This document shows, one piece after another, positions 57,320 through 64,000 of a DNA stretch of 64,000 nucleotides; the stretch's first letter is position 1, and each line of letters starts with the position of its first letter. The translations under genes and the position numbers were made by a program. The stretch covers positions 1,214,001-1,278,000 of the forward strand of contig BRXU01000014.1 in NCBI GenBank assembly GCA_030267565.1, in the 5' to 3' direction. A model generated the notes under the pieces. It saw only the letters and a list, made by a program, of their open reading frames with translations, was not told where the DNA came from and did not search any database. This DNA comes from Pleodorina starrii (Eukaryota; Chlorophyta; Chlorophyceae; Chlamydomonadales; Volvocaceae).

Positions 57320-59312
57320 GAGGCTGTCCACCGGAGTGCCGCCTCAGGCGCCGCAGCAGGGCCCGTCGCTGCAGCAGCGACCCTGCGTCGAAGGCGCGTC
57401 ACCCGGCCTTTGCTGGCCCGCGGCGGCTGCAACCCCTGCCGGCGACAGCAGCGCCTCCGCTGCCGCCGCTGCCGCCGCCGCTGTGGTCGCCGCAACCCGG
57501 CAGCAGCAGGTGCTGTTGCTGCAGCAGCAGGCTCGGCAGCAGCTGCAACAGCAGCAGCTGCAGTTGCAGCAGCAGCAGCTGCAGCGCTGGCAGCAACAAA
57601 ACCTGTCGGCGACCCTGGCCGCGCCCGCAGCTGCAGCAGCAGCAGCAGCTGCAGCAGCTGCGGCAGCGGCAGCAGCAGCGGCGGGCGCTGCGGTGCCGAC
57701 ACACAGGCTATCCAACGGCGGCGGTGGCGCGCAGCCTGCCGCTGCTGGCATGGGCGGCGGTGACGGCAGCTGGCCCGTCCGGGGCGGTGGCAGCGGCAGC
57801 GGCAGCGGCCGTGGCGTGGCGGGGCCCATTGTCCCGTCACCTGGAAACGCCGCGTGCGCTGCTGTCGAGGGTACGTGGCAATCGACCGTCGCTTCGCCGT
57901 TCGTCAGCGCCGGCAGCCACGGCAGTGGCGTCGGCGGCGGCACCGGCGCCGGGAACGATGGTGGCGTCGCCGTCGGCGCCAGCAGCGCCGTCGTCGCCGT
58001 TGCCGGTGCTAGTGGCGGCAACAGCGGCGATGGCGTCGGGGCGGGGTGTGGGTTTTCTAGAGGCGCCAGCGGTGGCGGTACCGGGCCTGCTTCCAGTGGA
58101 GCCTGTGGCTGGCAGCAACAGCAGCAGCAGCAGCAGCAACAACAGCAGCAGCAACAACAGCAGCAACAGCAACAGCAACCTCATCCTCATCATCAACAGC
58201 AACATTATATCATGCTGCAACGGCAACATCAACAGCAGCAGCAGCAGCGGCAGGAACAGCACCAATATATTATGCTGCAACGGCAACAGCAACAGCAACA
58301 GCAGCAGCAGGAACAGTGTCGGCAGCAGCAGCAGCAGCAGCAGCTACCGCCGCTACAGCAGGCACATGGGAAGCAGGGAGGAGCTGGCAGCAGCAGCGGT
58401 AGCAGTAATGCTGGGGAGGGTGCTGCCCGCTCTGACATCTGGGTCGCTGAAGGGACGTGCCGCCCAGAGAACCAACCGGCTGGGGTGGCATCCTCGCACG
58501 AGGGGCTTACGCATGCACAAATAAAGGAGGAAGTACACTTGCAAGCACAACAGGCGCAGGCGCAAGCACAGGCGCAGGCGAAAGCACAGGCGCAGGCGCA
58601 AGCACAGGCGCAGGCGCAGGCGCAGGCGAAAGCACAGGCGCAGGCGCAAGCACAGGCGCAGGCGCAGGCGCAAGCACAGGCGCAGGCGCAGGCGCAAGTG
58701 CAGGCGCAAGCACAGGCGCAGGCGCAAGTGCAGGCGCAAGTGCAGGCGCAGCATCGGCAGCAGCTGGTTTACGCGCAGTTCCAGCAACAGCAGCAGTTGC
58801 TGTTGCAACAGCAGCAGTGGCAGCAGCGGCAACATTTGCAGCAGCAGCAGCAGCAGCAGCCGCAGCAGCAGCAGCTACCGCCGCCGCCTCAGCCGCAGCC
58901 GCAGCGAGAGCCATTTCAGGAGCAACACTTTCAGAGCCTGCCTTACCACCACCACCACCATCAGCAGCTGCCGCAGCAGCAGCAGCAGCATCAGCAGCAG
59001 CCGCTGCCGCCGCCGCTGCCGCCGCCGCTGCCGCAGCAGCCGCAGCAGTTGCTGATGCAGCCGGAAAGGACTGTCGGGATGAAATGGCGACCCGAAGACG
59101 TCAAAGCTGAGGACGACGGCGGGGAGGTGTTGGGCCCTTGGGCATCTGACTGGAAGCGGCCGAGGGAGGCGCACCCCACCCAGCAGCCCAGGCTGCAGCA
59201 GCAGCAACAACAACAACACGATGCGAGCCTGCGTTATTATTACCAGCAACACTACTACGCAGGCAGTGTGCAGTATTACCAGCAACAGCAACAGCAGCAC
59301 GGCAGCTATTAG
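57168..59312 (+). CDS. Gln-rich, low-complexity protein 2 (predicted)
   Basis: 714 residues from an ATG set in GCCGCCACCATGGGC, an excellent start context. The same frame is open upstream through the 18-base array to 54570, so a longer product cannot be excluded. Order: Gly/Pro-rich start ([20 protein letters not shown]), poly-Ala, Gln/Leu-rich segments, Gly/Ser/Val-rich middle, His/Gln tracts with YIMLQRQ repeats (residues ~315-400), and an Ala-Gln dipeptide run (58546-58752). The end is a His/Gln/Pro region and a distinct C-terminus ([20 protein letters not shown], then Tyr/Gln-rich to HGSY). The Gln runs mix CAG and CAA. No catalytic or binding domain is visible. It is probably an intrinsically disordered, prion-like protein of unknown role. 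Confidence 0.6.
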
Positions 59313-59535
59313 GTTCGCATTTCGCATCTGGGGCATTTGGCAGGTGTAGCAGCTAGCAGCGATGGCAGCAGTGGCGGCAGTGGCAGTCTTGCCCCACCCG
59401 ACCCGACCCAACTCGACCCTTGGATGGCACCGGAAGGGCAGGGTCGCATCACATTACGGCGCAAAGGGCTGTGGATGCGGATGCGGGTGGGTGGTGGATT
59501 CGGAGCCAGCAGTGGTTTCTCTCTCCCTTCGATTT

Positions 59536-59620
59536 CGATGCAAACCGACCGCAGCTGTGGACCTGGGACTGCGTGCGGCACACGCAGTCCCAGGTCCACA
59601 GCTGCGGTCGGTTTGCATCG
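59536..59620. repeat. Perfect hairpin, 40-base stem and 5-base loop
   Basis: 59536-59575 is exactly complementary to 59581-59620 around the loop CGGCA. It lies 224 bases after the stop codon of Gln-rich protein 2, so it may be in that gene's 3' UTR. Size and perfect pairing resemble small-RNA precursors of Chlamydomonas or a tiny foldback element. Which of these applies is not decided by sequence. Confidence 0.93.
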
Positions 59621-60885
59621 GTGGGTCGGTGGGTCGGTCGGTCGGTCGGTGAGACGGTGGCCCTTCATCATGGTCCCAGTAGCGCTACTGGGTGAAAGAA
59701 CAGTAGTGCATGGAAGGGTTTTAGTTAGGGTTTTGGGTCGACGTTGCGTTTGTCGGTATCTCAAGGCCGCGGGCCTGTCCCGTGCACTGAACCGCCGCCG
59801 CCGCTACTCGGCAGCGTGCAGGATGGAGGCGGCGGCGAGCGGCACCATCTGTCCGACCGTCAGGAGGTCCATCTCAGCCCATGGGCGTCCCCCGGGCTGT
59901 TTCGACGGCGCTGTGTGGCTCTGTGCACACGTTGGGGAACGTGGTCTGTGTGTGCAGGCGTGTGCGCGGCACACGGTCGGGGCGGGGCGGGCGGTCGGGC
60001 GCGTGTGCGGGATGTGCGGCGCGGAGCTGTCGGTGGACGGGTGCGGGTGTATGGAGGGGGGGCGGCGGATGGGGGGTCATGGGGAGGTGGACTACTAGTG
60101 GGCGAGGCAGGTGTGGCGAGGGAGGATGGAGGGCGGGAGGGTAGATAGAGGGCGCGAAACGGCTGCACGGCAAGGCGGCGGCGCCCACACGGCTGCACGT
60201 GCGGACCATCCGCTTGCATTCTTTTTTTGCGGCAAAGGCGAAAGGGCTCAGCACCCCATTGCCCCATGGCCCCATGGCCGCATTGCGCTGCCAGTCGCCA
60301 CGCAGGTGGTGGTAGACGTAATTGTGTGGACAGGTATTTGTACGGCAGTCGTTGCGATACGGGCAGCGGCTGTGAGTGGCAGTTGGCGGGTGGCAGTTGG
60401 CAGTCCTAGTCGGTCCGACGTGTGAATGAACGCACGTGCACGTGCGCGGTCGCACCCTGCGCGACACCCTGCGTGACTCGATTGATGTGTTTGTCTCGTT
60501 GGTTGAGCGCGTGCACAAACGCTTGCCGGGGGCACGAGGGGTTCGAGCGGGCGAAGGAACGAGCGAGGGACCAATGCCAACCACCCACTCAACCAACCAA
60601 CTAACCAACCAACCACCAACCGCCGCCTGCGCCTGTATCGCGACTCATTGGTGGGCAGGGCGCGCGTGCGGTGGCAGGATACGATACCGATACCGATGCC
60701 AAATACCAATACCAATACCGATACGATACGCGATAACAATGCAAATACAAATAACAACGATGGCGATCATCTCCTTAGCGGCGCTAGGCCGCCCGCTGTG
60801 CCTCCCGAGGAAGTCCTCGTTCATCCGGGGGCGTTAGTTGCCCCGCCGCAGGATTGCGGGTATCGGGGACGGGCGACGGCGGTCT

Positions 60886-60919
60886 CGCTTTCGCTTTCGC
60901 TTTCGCTTTCGCTTTCGCG
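60886..60919. repeat. (CGCTTT)n microsatellite
   Basis: Between five and six units of CGCTTT. Confidence 0.9.
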
Positions 60920-61322
60920 CTTATGCACCGGTACCCTGGATGGATGGGGGAGCTGGTGACGTCCACTAGCTGGCGGCACCCCGACCGGCGACCGCCCTCC
61001 GAGCGGCCCGCATTTCGGATCGGTATACCAATCGGTGCGGCCCGGATGTGGGCCGACCATGAGCTTTGCTTGTTTGCTTGTTTGTACGGTAAGCTTGCTT
61101 GTTGGTTTTCTGGAGAGGAGAGCAGTGCGGGGAACCTGCCCGGGCTGTCGTCGTCGTCGTCGTCGATCGATGCGGGTGCGGGTGCGGGTGCGGGTGCGCG
61201 GCCAAATGAGAGCGTTGCACGAGGCAGTCGAGATCTAGTGGCACCTGGTTGCATTTTGCATTTGGTGGTGGCGCATCGACATCTGTGAAGGCGCAAAGGT
61301 GTGGATGTTTAGGATTTCACGG

Positions 61323-61384
61323 CAGGAAGGCAGGCCCCGGCAGGCAGGAAGCCAGGCAGGCAGGCAGGAAGGCAGGCAGGCGGG
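61323..61384. repeat. (AGGC/AGGA)n tetranucleotide repeat
   Basis: Interrupted AGGCAGGC and AGGAAGGC units over about 60 bases. Confidence 0.85.
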
Positions 61385-61711
61385 CGGTAAGTCGTCGTAC
61401 ACCCAGTAGCAGTACCGAAGGTGTCGCGAATGCCGCGTAGGGAGCGCCGGCCGAACTTGTCCAAACTTGCTTCTTGTCAGAGTTATATCAGAGTGAAGTT
61501 TAAGCGCACGTCGGACGCGTTAGCCATACCGTTGCCTGGCCGTCGTTTCGCCCCTTTGCGCGCGCGACACATGCCGTACCCGCGCGTGCCACTCTGCCCA
61601 TACGCGCTGCAGTTGCAGGGTGGCGGAGGGCGGAGGTGCGTCATGCCGCTGGTGGCTGGATGCTGTTGGAAGCTGTTGTGGTTGCGACAGAGGGCTCCGC
61701 TGGACCCTCGA

Positions 61712-61868
61712 GAGGGGAGGGAGGGAGGGGGGGAGGGAGGGGGGGAGGGCGGGCGGGAGGGGGGGAGGGAGGGAGGGAGGGAGGGAGGGAGGGGAGGGAG
61801 GGAGGGAGGGAGGGAGGGAGGGAGGGAGGGAGGGGAGGGAGGGAGGGAGGGAGGGAGGGAGGGGAAGG
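61712..61868. repeat. (GGGA)n array
   Basis: Over 150 bases of GGGA with GGGGG and GGGC interruptions on the plus strand. The many closely spaced G-triplets could form G-quadruplexes. Confidence 0.93.
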
Positions 61869-64000
61869 GTTGAGCTAGGCGGCCACCGGGCCAGGTGGCT
61901 TGTGTGCTTGGAAGCCAGGAATCGGGGTGCGAGAGAGCAGACAAGGCACGTGCGCTGCCGCTGGCCGGCACCGTGGCGACGCCCCCGCGGGTCGTCTGCG
62001 CTGCGTTAGCGCTGGCTGGGAGGTATTGGCAGGAAGGGCTGAGGCTCGCCAGCCGCTGCCATTGTGGGCTGGCAGGCAAGGAAGAAGGACGCGGTAGGTT
62101 GGCACGTCGGGTGGATGCCGTACGGGTGAATGTCGTGCGGGACGATGCGGGCTACGTGTCAGGATGCGGCGATGCAGACGTGTATGTCGGCCTGTGTGTG
62201 TACCGGTATGCGAACAGACGTGTCTAGCTGTGTGTGTATGTGTGTGTGTGTCGTACATGTCACACGGAGCGTGCTCGTGGATGGACGGATGTTATCTGGG
62301 TGGGTGGGTGGGTGCCTCGCGGAGCCGGCTTCCCCTCTTTCCTCCCCATGTCCCTCCTCCATCGACCTTCCCGAACCCCTGCACTCGCTCCGCCGTATCC
62401 ACTCCGTTGCCTCCATTTGCGGCGTCGTCAGCCCCCCGGTCCAAGGTTCATTCGTTTCCCTTCAGGGCCGCGTATCAATGTGCACCCGTATCTAGCTGTT
62501 TACCGTGGTTGCGGATAGATGCTGCTGCGGCCTTTTCTCCATCCACTGCTGTTCGACTTCACTTGGCTAGATAGATAGATGGATAGATAGACACTGGTAG
62601 CAATGTTCCCTCACAGACGCACCCATCGGTGCGTAAACAATGCCCGTGTGCTTTAGCTGTGTCGCCTGATTAAGCAATGGAATGCCCTCGTCCCCGGGTC
62701 CCCGGGTTCCGCCGGGGGTGTGGGGAATGCAGGGATCATAGCCTAACACGACGCGCCTTAGTCTGGGCGACGAGGACGTTGGCATACAGTGCGATGCGTA
62801 TATGTTTGGATGTGTACCGCAGTTGCGGTGTACGATATGTCGTACGGCGGCGTATCTCGGCGTTTGTGAGCACCGACTCGTATGAGCCCGCACGCGAGCG
62901 TTTTTAAATTTCCGAACGTCGGCTGTGGGGCTGCTCAGCGGGACCCAGCGGCGACCGGATGAGCCTGATGACGGTAGGGTACGGCACGTACGACGCGGTG
63001 GTGCCATACGGTGGTTGTGCCCGTTGGCGGTTGGTGGTTGCAATTTTGCGCAGTTCCAACAACCTTCAAGCTTAATTGCGGTGTCGGCGGCGGTTGTGGC
63101 GTGAGGGCTGCTGTTGGGAGCGAGGGTAGGCTCGCCAGTTGGAGTTTTGTTTTGGTCCTAAGTTTTACACCGCAGTAATATATCTCCTTGATTCAGTCCG
63201 TTCGTTGGTGATTTGGCAAGTCTGGAGGATGCCGTCAACCAGTGTGACGAGTACGTTACGTTGCGGTGTCTGTTTAAATGAAGGAGGCCTCTGGAGGCCT
63301 GGTTTTTACTTCTGGGCCGGGCCGGGCCGGGCCGTGCGTGCGCTCTGCCGTCACCACTTGCTGTGCCATCGGCTTTATTTACATAAGTACAAAGAACTGA
63401 AGTTGGAGGGGTATCCGGATACGTCAACGGCATTGAAGTGGAGTCCGCAGAAGTCAGAACCGGGAAGAAAAAGGGAGGGCTGAGGCGGCGTGAGGCTTGC
63501 CTGTTGGCCGTTACGGTAGTTGATGGCTGCTTGCCGTCCGTCCAGCCTCCGAATGCATCTCTCGTTTGTTCGCGACGACTGTCTCGCTGCAGAGCGGCCT
63601 TCCTTCGTTCTGGGTCGGTCCGTCCACTCGCGTCCACACGCGGCGCCGGCGGTGTGTGGCCGCGTCGACACCTGATGACACATACGTCGGCTGTGTGTTG
63701 GCCCTTTGGGGGCTCTGCCTCCGTCCGTCTGGGATTTGATTCGGTGACCGGGCCCACACTTTGCTCAACACCAAAAACGCCGACAACGGGCAAAGCGTCC
63801 CGTACAGCGCTCGGGCAACGCTCGATTGAGTGTCCGAGTGTTGTCCGGACAAGAAAGTCCGGACAACGACCGAGACGTCGTCCTGGGCCTTGCGGTGGCG
63901 CAACTAACCGCACTCCTTGAGACGTTGAGACCCGACTTTCCGTTCCCTCGCGCACGCACATGGCCTCACACACCCATATTACGATTGCGTCGTTCAGTTT

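Larger units (their letters stand above)
59313..64000. other. Long 3' stretch with no supported gene
   Basis: Contains the hairpin at 59536-59620 and simple repeats, but no frame with a recognised domain on either strand. The longest minus-strand frames (61483-62079, 63158-63973) look compositional. Part of a gene beginning beyond 64000 cannot be excluded. Confidence 0.5.

Noticed and set aside
54647..57331. Minus-strand (AGAQCR)n ORF of 894 residues and the two other plus-strand array frames
   Set aside because: The 18-base period keeps all six frames open. None of these continues into a plausible protein as the Gln-rich frame does.

Overview
The window is nuclear DNA of a green alga, most probably a volvocine (Chlamydomonas-like) species. 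The evidence is very high GC, short exons with GT-AG introns of 100-1600 bases, TGTAA polyadenylation signals, Ala/Gly/Gln-rich proteins, and dense GC-rich minisatellites. The species cannot be fixed from the sequence alone.

Six multi-exon genes could be rebuilt exon by exon, and in each one the exon lengths sum to a whole number of codons. From left to right they are: (1) the 3' part of a TKL-type protein kinase, 1-4375, +; (2, 3) two tandem paralogues for secreted proteins with two ABM-like (dimeric alpha/beta-barrel) repeats, 10800-15098 and 16894-21464, +, each with nine exons in matching phases; (4) a small ankyrin-repeat/coiled-coil protein, 24282-27589, -; (5) ribulose-phosphate 3-epimerase, 28133-30671, +, divergent from the ankyrin gene across a 543-base AT-richer spacer; (6) an S10 serine carboxypeptidase with eleven exons, 42701-48228, +. 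Two long Gln-rich ORFs, 51067-53277 and 57168-59312 (open upstream to 54570), are probably genes for disordered proteins.

The rest is largely mobile and repetitive DNA. A roughly 10.3-kb AT-richer element, 31083-41392, is bounded by 22-base terminal inverted repeats (21/22 match). Inside it are long inverted arms built from roughly 171-base tandem units that each hold a long hairpin. It has no visible transposase and carries a 3.5-kb GC-rich minisatellite. A 1139-base hAT-type remnant, 53394-54532, with a near-perfect 8-base target duplication and a BED-finger ORF, lies between the Gln-rich ORFs. Other structures are a perfect 180-base palindrome in an intron (17508-17687), a perfect 40-base-stem hairpin (59536-59620), an array of about 120 copies of an 18-base unit (54867-57032) and an array of about 36 copies of a 19-base unit (8838-9522).

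The genes are functionally unrelated (signalling, secreted proteins, pentose-phosphate metabolism, proteolysis), and nothing suggests a shared pathway. No rRNA, tRNA or CRISPR was found. Large stretches (4376-8837, 21465-24281, 48229-51066, 59313-64000) hold no gene I can support.
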